Positions 18,457 through 26,198 of a stretch of 64,000 nucleotides of DNA are shown here, piece after piece (position 1 is the stretch's first letter; every line of letters starts with the position of its first letter). Under the pieces are notes generated by a model that did no database searches, was not told where the DNA came from, and saw nothing but the letters and a program-made list of their open reading frames with translations. The DNA lies in contig NZ_SLVX01000004.1 in NCBI RefSeq assembly GCF_004341885.1, positions 248,001 through 312,000 on the forward strand, read 5' to 3'. The position numbers and the translations under genes are program-made. The DNA comes from Shinella granuli. Lineage in GTDB: Bacteria > Pseudomonadota > Alphaproteobacteria > Rhizobiales > Rhizobiaceae.

Positions 18457-18645
18457 TTGGCATCGATCCGCATCGAGAATCTCCGCAAGGGTTTTGGCGC
18501 TCTGGAGGTGCTGAAGGACATCGACCTTGATATCGCCGATGGTGAATTCGTCTGTTTCCTCGGCCCCTCCGGCTGCGGCAAGATCACGCTGCTGCGCTCC
18601 ATCGCCGGCCTTGAGGAACTGGACGGCGGCGCGATCCGCCCCGCC
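18457..18645 (+). pseudogene. N-terminal fragment of a sugar ABC transporter ATPase (UgpC/MsmK type)
   Basis: About 63 codons of a carbohydrate-importer ATPase: ENLRKGFGALEVLKDIDLDI, then Walker A with Ser replaced by Ile (GPSGCGKIT), then LLRSIAGLEELDGGAIR. Homology then stops; the signature, Walker B and regulatory domain are all missing. A GGGAGG site six bases before a TTG shows this was a real start. The frame stays open for 350 more codons, but that translation is antisense-like noise over the following genes. Joined by deletion to a glycosidase tail. Confidence 0.85.
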
Positions 18646-19073
18646 TTGCCGGCGATCCGGCGCGCGTGCTGCCCGACCGGAACCTCATCCAGTTCATGCC
18701 GCTCCTTCTGGGTGACCGCCTGCCACGCGACATGGTGCAAAAACTTCTTGTCCGGCTCACGGACGGTGGTTTCATCACCGAATGGGGTCCCGCGACGGAA
18801 AGTCCGCAAAGCCCGTTCTACGAGGATGGCGGCTATTGGCGCGGGCCGATCTGGGCGCCGACGACGCTGCTCCTCTGGGATGGCCTTCGCCGGCAGGGGG
18901 AAATGGAGCTTGCAAGGACGATCGCGGAAAAGTTCTGTTCTCTTGCCTCCAAAAACGGTATGGCCGAGAACTTCGATGCCCGGTCGGGGAGGGGCTTGCG
19001 GGATCGGGCTTTCGCCTGGACATCCGCCGCCTACATGCTCCTCGCCGCCTCCCTCAGTCAGGACCAGCCGTAG
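18640..19073 (+). pseudogene. C-terminal fragment of a GH63/MGH1-type glycoside hydrolase
   Basis: In another frame, starting without its own start codon near 18640, come about 143 codons ending in a proper TAG. Recognisable features are PARVLPDRNLIQFMPLLLG, YEDGGYWRGPIWAPTTLLLW, GMAENFDARSGRGLRDRAF and WTSAAYMLLA, the C-terminal (alpha/alpha)6 barrel end of mannosylglycerate-hydrolase-like/GH63 enzymes. The N-terminal several hundred residues are absent. It precedes the lacI gene by 14 bases, so it was probably the second-last gene of a sugar-uptake operon. Confidence 0.75.
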
Positions 19074-19087
19074 CGAGCCGACACGCG

Positions 19088-20119
19088 ATGCAGAGACCGA
19101 CGATCAAGACCATCGCGCAGGAAACGGGCCTTTCGATCGCCACCGTATCGAAGGCGCTGAACGACAGCCCGCAGGTGCGCCCGGAAACCCGCGCCATCGT
19201 CGTCGCCGCCGCCGAGCGCGTCGGCTACCAGCTCAACATGCATGGCGTGCAGCTTCGCACCGGAAAGACCTACCAGGTCGCCGCCATCATGACGGCGCCC
19301 GGCCCCAAGCAGAACGAATGGGAAGGCGTCGAATACGCCCAGCTCCTCAGCGGCATCTCCTGGGCGCTGGAGGAGAGCCCCTACCGCGTCTCGCTCTATG
19401 CCGTACGCAATTTCGAGGAGAGTCTTGCCACCATCCGGCAGATCGTCTCGCTGAAGAAGGCGGACGGCATCATCGTCTCGGGGACCCGCGCCGACGATCC
19501 GCGCGTGCGCATCATGCAGGAGGCGGATTTTCCCTTCGTCACCTACGGCACGACGATCCACAACGCCCCCCATGCCTATGTCGATGCCGACAACGAGCAG
19601 ATGATCCGCCTTTCGGTGGCGCGCCTTGCCGAACGCGGCCACCGCCGCATCGCGCTCATCAACCCGATGGCCGAGCTCAGCTATGCCATCACGCGCCTTG
19701 ATGCCTACCGCCGCGCCCTGGAGACGGCCGGCCTTGCCTTCGATCCGGCCCTCGTCGCGCATGGCCGTCTGACCCCTGCCTTCGGCCGTGAAAACGTGCT
19801 TCTCATGTCGGACCTGCCGGATCCGCCGACCGCCTATATCTGCGCCAACGAAGCCTCGGCGCTCGGCGCCTTCTCGGGCTTCCATGCCCGCGGCCTCGTG
19901 CACGGGCGCGATGCCGTCATCAACGCGACCGACGACCTCAATGTCAGCCAGTATTTCGCCCCGCCGATCACCACCTATTTCCTGCCGATCCACGAGCCGA
20001 GCGAGCTTCTGGGCAGCTACATCCTGCGCTGCATGGAGGGCGAGGCGCCCGAAGCGCTGCAGACCCTCATCATGCCGAAACTGATCGAGCGTTCGGACGA
20101 CCGGCTGAGCAAGGGCTAG
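19088..20119 (+). CDS. LacI-family transcriptional regulator
   Basis: 343 residues. The N-terminal helix-turn-helix and hinge read MQRPTIKTIAQETGLSIATV and SKALNDSPQVRPETRAIVV, standard LacI/GalR. The remainder is a periplasmic-binding-protein fold for a sugar effector, with the usual FVTYGTTIHNAPHAYVDADN and GHRRIALINP segments. ATG 19088 is the only sensible start; an upstream open frame has no family match. It is the last intact gene of the decayed operon and the obvious candidate to bind the AAACGTTT operators around it. The effector is unknown; galactosides are suggested by the neighbouring GH42 gene. Confidence 0.92.
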   Translation: MQRPTIKTIAQETGLSIATVSKALNDSPQVRPETRAIVVAAAERVGYQLNMHGVQLRTGKTYQVAAIMTAPGPKQNEWEGVEYAQLLSGISWALEESPYRVSLYAVRNFEESLATIRQIVSLKKADGIIVSGTRADDPRVRIMQEADFPFVTYGTTIHNAPHAYVDADNEQMIRLSVARLAERGHRRIALINPMAELSYAITRLDAYRRALETAGLAFDPALVAHGRLTPAFGRENVLLMSDLPDPPTAYICANEASALGAFSGFHARGLVHGRDAVINATDDLNVSQYFAPPITTYFLPIHEPSELLGSYILRCMEGEAPEALQTLIMPKLIERSDDRLSKG

Positions 20120-20240
20120 AGAAGAAAACCGCCCTTCGGACGGCGAGGGTGGCATCGAACCGGATGGAGACGTCCGCCTTTCCGTCTCCGGCCACATCGC
20201 CGAAGACAAAGGTGTCGCTGCGGCCCCTGCCGCCGGCCGG
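20120..20240 (-). pseudogene. Possible remnant of an RTX-type C-terminus
   Basis: On the minus strand the frame reads DTFVFGDVAGDGKADVSIRF, very like the final repeat of RTX/serralysin-type secreted proteins (FGDxxGDGKADF). Upstream the same frame is not a recognisable protein. There is no start codon or full domain. It may be a fossil of a lost gene. Short match, so low confidence. Confidence 0.3.
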
Positions 20241-20363
20241 CCGGAGCGACGGCGGTCCGGCATCGCCGCGCGGTATGAAATCGGCCGACCGACCGGTGCT
20301 TCTCTGCGCCCTCGCTTGACACGTCCGGCGAACTGTTGAATGACTGCGCCGTCGCGCTGCCGT

Positions 20364-20437
20364 GCGGGTATGATGTAATGGTAGCCTGTCAGCTTCCCAA
20401 GCTGAACGCGCGGGTTCGATTCCCGCTACCCGCTCCA
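20364..20437 (+). tRNA. tRNA-Gly (anticodon CCC)
   Basis: Acceptor stem GCGGGTA / TACCCGC, D-arm with TAATGGTAGC, anticodon stem TCAGC / GCTGA enclosing loop TTCCCAA (anticodon CCC, reads GGG), T-arm GCGGGTTCGATTCCCGC, discriminator T and an encoded CCA. All four arms close without mismatches that I can see. No integrase or duplicated 3' end was noticed beside it. Confidence 0.96.
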
Positions 20438-20785
20438 GCCCGCTTTGTCAGGGCATTGCGCGACATTCATCCGGTATTTGCTTGTGGTCTTTTCAGAGTC
20501 CGTTCTGGCTCAGGCTTGTCGGGTTCTGGATGATCGATCCGGCTCGAAACCGCCACGCCGGCGGCTTTCCCGGATTGGTACGGTCCCGCCTCCGGAGCTG
20601 GCTAAGCGGAATAAAAACGTTTATATTTTATCTTGAAAACGTTTATATTCCTTGTTACCAATTTCAAGGAGCAGGGGCGAGGTTCATCTGCGGCGGGAGG
20701 TGCTGCAGAAGGGCGCATGGCCGGTTCAGGGGATTTGTCGAGCACCTTCCGCAAGGGGCGGACGCCGACGGTTGAGGAGGAAGAG
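20438..20785. other. Intergenic region between tRNA-Gly and the amino-acid transporter
   Basis: No gene is recognisable. The first ~150 bases are featureless. The AT-rich stretch at 20611-20650 holds two LacI-type operators, and the rest is a ~140-base leader to the transporter with a GAGGAGG ribosome site at its end. Confidence 0.6.
20615..20644 (+). promoter_or_regulatory. Tandem AAACGTTT operators upstream of the amino-acid-type ABC transporter
   Basis: AAACGTTT at 20615-20622 and 20637-20644, centre to centre 22 bases, each followed by ATAT. The arrangement copies the pair at 18382/18402. They are 140-170 bases before the substrate-binding protein gene. Confidence 0.72.
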
Positions 20786-21532
20786 ATGAAAAAATTCGTT
20801 GCAACACTTGCGCTTGCCGTCTTCGCGGCGGGGGCCGCGCATGCGGCCGATCTCGGCGGCAAGCTCCTGAGGGTCGGCTCCGACACCACGTCGCCGCCGA
20901 TGGAAAGCGTGGACCCGGCGAGCGGCCAGATCGTCGGCTTCGATGTCGACGTGGTCAATGCCATCTGCGCCAAGATCAACTGCCAGGCCGAATTCGTGAC
21001 GACCGGCTGGGACGGCATCTTCGCCGCGCTCGACCAGGGCAGCTTCGACCTCGTGGCCTCGGGCGTCTCGATCACCGACGAGCGCAAGAAGGCGATGGAT
21101 TTCTCCGATCCCTATATCGTCAACAGCCAGGCGGTGCTGACGCGCGCCGAGGACCAGGGCATCACGCTGGAGACATTCAAGGCCGAAGGCCGGAAGCTCT
21201 CCGCCCAGGCCAACACGACGGACGCGCAGGTCGCCGAAGGCGTCGTCGGCAAGGAGAACGTCATCGCCTATGACAGCTTCAGCGCCGCCATCATCGCGCT
21301 GAAGAACAAGGACGTCGACGGCGTCGTGATCAACGGCGCCAATGCCGCCGCCTATGAACGGGAATTTGCCGGCGAACTCGTCGCCTCCATCAAGGACCTC
21401 GAATCCGATCCGCTCGGCCTCGTCTTCCGCAAGGGCGACGAGAATGTCGCGACCTTCAACGAGGGCCTCAAGGCGATCAAGGACGACGGCACGCTCGACC
21501 AGCTCATCGCCAAGTATTGGGGCCTCAAGTAA
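20786..21532 (+). CDS. Amino-acid ABC transporter substrate-binding protein (family 3)
   Basis: 248 residues. Signal peptide MKKFVATLALAVFAAGAAHA, then a PBP type II (SBP_bac_3) fold: LRVGSDTTSPPMESVDPASG, VGFDVDVVNAIC, GWDGIFAALDQGSFDLVASG, SITDERKKAMDFSDPY, and LDQLIAKYWGLK at the end. The conserved Arg/Asp pattern suits polar amino acids or related solutes. ATG 20786 follows GAGGAGG by five bases; longer in-frame translations are noise. First gene of an operon with the permease, an SDR enzyme and probably the beta-galactosidase. Family assignment is firm, substrate unknown. Confidence 0.92.
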   Translation: MKKFVATLALAVFAAGAAHAADLGGKLLRVGSDTTSPPMESVDPASGQIVGFDVDVVNAICAKINCQAEFVTTGWDGIFAALDQGSFDLVASGVSITDERKKAMDFSDPYIVNSQAVLTRAEDQGITLETFKAEGRKLSAQANTTDAQVAEGVVGKENVIAYDSFSAAIIALKNKDVDGVVINGANAAAYEREFAGELVASIKDLESDPLGLVFRKGDENVATFNEGLKAIKDDGTLDQLIAKYWGLK

Positions 21533-21592
21533 GAGGTTCTGCCGGAAGCACCGTGCGGGCGCTTCCGGCATGTCGTGATGCCGGAGGCCGAA

Positions 21593-23248
21593 ATGTCGTT
21601 CGTCAGAAGCGTGAGGCCCAGCAATCTGGTGATCCTCGCCGCGTTGCCCTTCATCGTCTACCTTTTCGCCGCGTCGGCGGACTACCAGCGCTCGTTGCGC
21701 GCCATCCTGGGTGTGGAGCTGGGCTCGGGCGCCTTCGTGCCGGGTTTCCTGCTGCTTACGGCCGCCTTTTCCGCCGGCCTTGCGGTGCTTGTCCTGTCGC
21801 GCCGCAAGGTGGTGCGGCCGCGCCTCACGATGGCGGTGGGCCTTGCGGGGCTTCTGGCGACGGCCGCCATTCTGGCGGGGGACCTCGTCCATCCCTTCAT
21901 CGCCTCGGTCGTCGCGAACGGCGTCGATCCCTTCAAGTCCGATCTCGTCGTCAAGGGGGCGACGCCCCGCCAGTTGACGGATGCGGCCGATCTCATGGTG
22001 CGCGGCGTGGAGGCTTGGCTCTGGCCGGCCTATGCCGTGCTGCTCGTCGCGGGTCTCGGCCTCACCTTCGCCGGCAGCCGCGCGCCGGTTCCGGCGGAAA
22101 GCCGCCTGCGCCGGGCAGGCGCGTGGCTGCTCGGCCTTGTCAATGGCGCCGGCCTCGTCTTCGTCTTGCTCTTCGCCCACCTCGCCTTCGCCTCGGGCCT
22201 CGCCACGACCATCCGCGCGGCCATCGCCGCCTATATCCTCGCGGCCATGCTCGGCCTCGTCTGGGTGGGGCTCCTGAAGCTGCGCTATACGCGCCAGAGC
22301 CTCTATTTCTTCGCGGCGATGACCCTCGCCTTCGCCGCGCTCTCCACCTGGTTCCTGATGCAGCCGCGCGACAACTACGTGCTGGCCGGCACGCTGGAGG
22401 GCAAGGTCGGCATCATCACCGGCACCCCGTCGGGCCTCATCGGCGCCGTGCGCTTCGGCCAGTACGAGGGCGGCCCGACCACCGAGACGCCGGTGCGCAC
22501 CTTCGTCACACCCGAGCAGGCGATCGAGGCGATCGGCAGACAAGAGGATGTCAGCGGCGCGTTGCTGCCCGCTGCCGCCGCGCCCGCCGACTGGCCGCGC
22601 CTCTGGCAGGTCGAGGCGCTGAACGACCGCGACCGCGCCGCCGGTATCACCTTCGCCGTCATCGCCATCGTGGCGGGTCTCTTGACCTTCGGTGGCTTCC
22701 TGCATCGCCGCCATCCGCTGTCCATCGGCTCGGAATTCATCGTCGATACGATCCGCGGCATTCCGATGCTCGTCATCGTGCTCTATGTCGGCCTGCCGCT
22801 TTCCGGCGCCTTGAAGGATGCGACGGCCGGCGTCTTCGATCCGCCGAACCTGATCCGCGGCATCGTCGCCATGGCCATCGCCTATTCCGCCTATCTTGCG
22901 GAGATCTTCCGCTCGGGCATCAACGCCATCCCGACCGGACAGATCGAGGCGGCGGGCAGTCTCGGCCTCAACCGATGGCAGACGGCGCGGCTCGTCATCC
23001 TGCCGCAGGCCTTCCGCATCGTCATCCCGCCGCTCGGCAACGAGCTGATCGCCATCCTGAAGGACACCTCGCTGCTGTCGATCCTGTCGATCCGCGACAT
23101 CACCCAGCGCATGCGGGAATTCCAGTCGGCGAGCTTCCTGCCGTTCGCGCCCTATAACTCGGCGGCGATCCTCTACATCCTGCTGACGCTGGCGGCGGCA
23201 AGCCTCATCAGCCTCATCGAGAAGAAGTATGACACCAAGCACCGCTGA
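21593..23248 (+). CDS. Amino-acid ABC transporter permease with long N-terminal extension
   Basis: 551 residues. Only the last ~200 residues are the HisM/GlnP-type permease: GSEFIVDTIRGIPMLVIVLY, the coupling loop EAAGSLGLNRWQTARLVILP, and LKDTSLLSILSIRDITQR. Residues 1-350 add about eight hydrophobic segments and a periplasmic loop (about 250-340) before the core. GGAGG sits five bases before ATG 21593; two earlier in-frame starts (21575, 21578) lack a site. The operon contains one permease gene and no ATPase gene, so it must work with an ATPase encoded elsewhere. Confidence 0.88.
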   Translation: MSFVRSVRPSNLVILAALPFIVYLFAASADYQRSLRAILGVELGSGAFVPGFLLLTAAFSAGLAVLVLSRRKVVRPRLTMAVGLAGLLATAAILAGDLVHPFIASVVANGVDPFKSDLVVKGATPRQLTDAADLMVRGVEAWLWPAYAVLLVAGLGLTFAGSRAPVPAESRLRRAGAWLLGLVNGAGLVFVLLFAHLAFASGLATTIRAAIAAYILAAMLGLVWVGLLKLRYTRQSLYFFAAMTLAFAALSTWFLMQPRDNYVLAGTLEGKVGIITGTPSGLIGAVRFGQYEGGPTTETPVRTFVTPEQAIEAIGRQEDVSGALLPAAAAPADWPRLWQVEALNDRDRAAGITFAVIAIVAGLLTFGGFLHRRHPLSIGSEFIVDTIRGIPMLVIVLYVGLPLSGALKDATAGVFDPPNLIRGIVAMAIAYSAYLAEIFRSGINAIPTGQIEAAGSLGLNRWQTARLVILPQAFRIVIPPLGNELIAILKDTSLLSILSIRDITQRMREFQSASFLPFAPYNSAAILYILLTLAAASLISLIEKKYDTKHR

Positions 23249-23906
23249 GACAGGAACGGTACTGATCACCGGTGCCGGACGGGGCCTCGGCCGGGCACTG
23301 GCCGACCTCTATGCGGCCGCCGGCTTTCGCGTCATCGCCTGCACGCGGCAGGGGGCAGGTGATGCCCCGCAGCTCGATGTGGCGGACGCGGCCTCGATCG
23401 CCGCGCTCGGGGACCATCTGGCGGGCGTGCCGATCGATATCGTCATCAACAATGCCGCGATCCGCGGCGATACCGGCGGCCTTGCTTCGTTGGAAACGCA
23501 TGGTTTTCTGGAGGTCGTGCGTATCAATGCGCTCGCCCCGCTGCTGGTCGCCCGGGCGCTCAGGCCCAATCTCCTCGCCGGAAGGCGCCGGGTGATCGCC
23601 AATATCGGCAGCCGCGCCGGCTCGCTTGCGGAAGGTACGATCGATGACGAGGACGGCGACTATGCCTATCGCTGCTCCAAGGCGGCGCTGAACATGGCGA
23701 CGGTCAAGCTGGCACAGGATTTTCGCTCCGACGGCATCGCCGTCCTCTCGCTGCATCCCGGCTGGGTGAAGACGGATATGGGCGGCGCGGAGGCGGCGGT
23801 CGAGATGGCGGAAAGCGCCCTCGGCCTGAAGCGGCTGATCGATGGCGCGACGATGGCAGAGACCGGCAGCTTCAGGGCCTATGACGGCCGGACGGTGCTC
23901 TGGTAG
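23229..23906 (+). CDS. Short-chain dehydrogenase/reductase
   Basis: 225 residues, Rossmann fold. NAD(P) motif TGAGRGLGRALADLY at the N-terminus, the NNAAIRGD structural motif, Ser in NIGSRAGS, and the catalytic YRCSK (Tyr-x3-Lys). Resembles the C-factor/CsgA branch of SDRs, which are a little shorter than usual. Substrate unknown. The start overlaps the permease gene by 20 bases, which argues for co-transcription and a linked task. Confidence 0.88.
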   Translation: MTPSTAETGTVLITGAGRGLGRALADLYAAAGFRVIACTRQGAGDAPQLDVADAASIAALGDHLAGVPIDIVINNAAIRGDTGGLASLETHGFLEVVRINALAPLLVARALRPNLLAGRRRVIANIGSRAGSLAEGTIDDEDGDYAYRCSKAALNMATVKLAQDFRSDGIAVLSLHPGWVKTDMGGAEAAVEMAESALGLKRLIDGATMAETGSFRAYDGRTVLW

Positions 23907-23933
23907 CCGCAGCCAGCAGAATTTTGAACAGTG

Positions 23934-23949
23934 ATATAAACGTTTATAT
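23934..23949 (+). promoter_or_regulatory. Perfect 16-bp LacI-type operator upstream of the GH42 gene
   Basis: ATATAAACGTTTATAT is a perfect 16-bp palindrome around the same AAACGTTT core as at 18382, 18402, 20615 and 20637. A TTGAAC (23924) lies ten bases upstream, so the operator sits in the probable promoter, 61 bases before the start codon. Confidence 0.8.
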
Positions 23950-24010
23950 TGCAATCGTGACGAAAGTGGACCGGCCCGGCCGGCGCCGCGGAGAATGAAG
24001 GACGACACTG

Positions 24011-26032
24011 GTGCACAAGCCGCTCACCAAACAGAACCGCTTCGACGCTGCCCGGCCGGAGGCCGGCATGCTGGAGCTTGGCGTCTGCTACTATCCGGAG
24101 CAGTGGCCGCGGGAGAAATGGGACGAGGATGCCCGCCGCATGGTGGAGCTGGGCCTTGCCTGGGTGCGCATCGGCGAGTTCTCCTGGTCGCAGATCGAGC
24201 CGCAGGCCGGCGTCTTCCATTGGGAATGGCTGGACGAGGCGATCGAGGTGCTCGGCTGCGCCGGCCTGAAGGTCATCCTCGGTACGCCGACCGCCGCCCC
24301 GCCGAAATGGCTGGTCGATTGTTACCCGGATATCCTGCCGGTCGATGCGCGCGGCGTGGTGCGCAAGTTCGGCGCGCGCCGGCACTATTGTTTCTCCAGC
24401 CGCCGCTACCGGCTGGAGGCGGCCCGCATCACCGAAGCCATGGTGCGCCGCTATGGCGAAAACCCCTTCGTGCATGCCTGGCAGACGGACAACGAATACG
24501 GCGACCACGACACGATCCACAGCTATTCCGACGAGGCGAAGCTGGCCTTCCGGCAATGGCTCGCCGCGCGCTACGGCACGGTCGAGGCGATGAACCGCGC
24601 CTGGGGCACGACCTTCTGGAGCATGCACTACAACACGTTCGACGAGGTGGACCTGCCGAACAACCTTGTGGAAGAGCCGACGCCGACCCATCTCGTCGAC
24701 TATTTCCGCTTTTCCTCCGACCAGGTGAAGACCTTCAACAAGGCGCAGGTGGACCTTATCCGGCAGCATTCGCCGGGCCGTCCGGTCACGCACAATTTCA
24801 TGTCGCAGAACACCGACTTCGACCACTACAAGGTCGGCGAGGATATCGATATCGCCTCCTGGGATGTCTATCCGATGGGCGGGCTGATCAACGGCCGCCT
24901 CGCTGCGGAAGAGAAGGCGCGGTATCTGCGCGTCGGCGATCCGGACCAGCCGGCGTTCAACCACGACCTCTACCGCGCCGTCGGCCGCGGCCGGGTCTGG
25001 GTGATGGAACAGCAGCCGGGGCCGGTCAACTGGGCGGCGCACAACCAGTCGCCGGCAGACGGCATGGTGCGGCTGTGGACCTGGCTCGCCTATGCGCATG
25101 GCGTCGACATGGTCTCCTATTTCCGCTGGCGCCAGGCGCCCTTCGCGCAGGAACAGTTCCATGCCGGGCTGCTGCTGCCGAACAGCGAGGTGGACCAGGG
25201 CTATCTCGAGGTGGCGCAGGTTGCCGAGGAGATGATGCGGCTGCCGAAGGGCGAGGTGCGGGAAAAGGCCGCCGTCGCGATCCTGCTCGATTACGAATCG
25301 CGTTTCGCCACCAGCGCCCTGCCGCAGGGGCGCGGCTACGCCGCCTCGGCCATCGCGCTCGACTGGTATTCCGCCGTCGCGCGCCTTGGCGTGGATGTCG
25401 ATTTCATCGGCCAGCATTCCGATCTCTCCGGCTACAGCCTCGTGCTGGCGCCCGACCTCGTCATCCCGGATGCCGCCTTCCTTGCCCGGCTCAAGGCGTC
25501 GAAGGCCAAGGTGCTTTTCGGCCCGCGCAGCGGCAGCAAGACGCGCGACATGCACATCCCCGCCGACCTGCCGCCCGGTCCGCTCGCCGATCTCCTCGAT
25601 TTCCGCGTGACGCGCGTCGAGTCGCTGCCGGACTACCACAGCGAGCCCGTGCTCTACGGCAATGCGAGCCACCCGGTGACCGGCTGGCGGGAGCTCATCC
25701 GCACGAACGAGACGGTGCTGGCCACCTTCGAGGGCGAGCATCGCCCCGGCTCCCCGGCGGTCATCGGCAATGATCGCGCGCGCTATGTCGGCACGCTGCC
25801 GCGCGGCGAATTCCTGGCGAAGCTGATGGGCGACACGCTCGGCTGGGCCGGCGTCAGGAGCCTGCCCGATCTCGGCGATCTCAGGCTCGCCCGCCGCGGC
25901 CGGCTGCACTTCGCCTTCAACTATGGCAACACCCCCGCCGACGTGCCGGCAGGCCCGGAGGCGACCTTCCTCGTCGGTGACCGGCAGCTTGCGCCGGTCG
26001 ATGTGGCGATCTGGACGGAAGGCGGCCGCTAG
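24011..26032 (+). CDS. Beta-galactosidase, glycoside hydrolase family 42
   Basis: 673 residues. The N-terminal TIM barrel contains LGVCYYPEQWPREKWDEDA, WVRIGEFSWSQIEP, the acid/base Glu in WQTDNEYGDHDT and the nucleophile Glu in VWVMEQQPGPVNW. The trimerisation domain follows near 400-600 and a small beta domain ends the chain. No signal peptide, so it acts in the cytoplasm on imported beta-galactosides. GTG start with GAAGGA seven bases upstream; the ATG at 24068 is less likely. It has its own operator, so it can be expressed apart from the transporter genes. Confidence 0.94.
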   Translation: MHKPLTKQNRFDAARPEAGMLELGVCYYPEQWPREKWDEDARRMVELGLAWVRIGEFSWSQIEPQAGVFHWEWLDEAIEVLGCAGLKVILGTPTAAPPKWLVDCYPDILPVDARGVVRKFGARRHYCFSSRRYRLEAARITEAMVRRYGENPFVHAWQTDNEYGDHDTIHSYSDEAKLAFRQWLAARYGTVEAMNRAWGTTFWSMHYNTFDEVDLPNNLVEEPTPTHLVDYFRFSSDQVKTFNKAQVDLIRQHSPGRPVTHNFMSQNTDFDHYKVGEDIDIASWDVYPMGGLINGRLAAEEKARYLRVGDPDQPAFNHDLYRAVGRGRVWVMEQQPGPVNWAAHNQSPADGMVRLWTWLAYAHGVDMVSYFRWRQAPFAQEQFHAGLLLPNSEVDQGYLEVAQVAEEMMRLPKGEVREKAAVAILLDYESRFATSALPQGRGYAASAIALDWYSAVARLGVDVDFIGQHSDLSGYSLVLAPDLVIPDAAFLARLKASKAKVLFGPRSGSKTRDMHIPADLPPGPLADLLDFRVTRVESLPDYHSEPVLYGNASHPVTGWRELIRTNETVLATFEGEHRPGSPAVIGNDRARYVGTLPRGEFLAKLMGDTLGWAGVRSLPDLGDLRLARRGRLHFAFNYGNTPADVPAGPEATFLVGDRQLAPVDVAIWTEGGR

Positions 26033-26083
26033 AGCAATTCCGGCAGGAGTGCGAAGCGGTCTTGCGTCCGCAATTGCGCCGAA
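26033..26083. repeat. Rhizobial GCAATTCC-type intergenic repeat
   Basis: AGCAATTCCGGCAGGAGTGC followed by GAAGCGGTCTTGCGTCCGCA and ATTGCG: the two ends (GCAATTCCGG / CCGCAATTGC) are imperfectly inverted. A relative with the same GACGCGGTTTTGCGTC centre lies at 35314-35366. Located between convergent genes. Confidence 0.55.
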
Positions 26084-26109
26084 ACGCTCCAGGCCGCCGA
26101 GCCGGGGCG

Positions 26110-26162
26110 CCCCCTCGTCCGGTCTCTCCGTCCCTCCCTGGGGAGAAGGACCGTATGAGGGG
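26110..26162. repeat. Degenerate REP-like element
   Basis: CCCCCTCGTCCGGTCTCTCC then CTCCCTGGGGAGAAGGACCG and TATGAGGGG: a decayed copy of the unit at 15002, keeping both ends and the GGGGAGAAGG motif. It sits between the convergent GH42 and glycosyltransferase genes. Confidence 0.55.
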
Positions 26163-26198
26163 TGGCTTTGTTGCAAGTTGCTGGCGGGAGCGGAAAAA

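Noticed and set aside
20124-20148. Minus-strand hairpin CCGTCC-GAA-GGGCGG with TTTTCTTC after lacI
   Set aside because: It has terminator form, but no intact minus-strand gene leads into it, and it faces the wrong way for lacI.
20364-20437. tRNA-Gly as an integration site for a genomic island
   Set aside because: No integrase gene and no duplicated tRNA 3' end were seen downstream, although the neighbouring region is variable in character.
20726-23269. Minus-strand frame of about 850 codons opposite the ABC transporter genes
   Set aside because: No family motif, and it spans two well-supported genes on the other strand. It is a GC-driven shadow.
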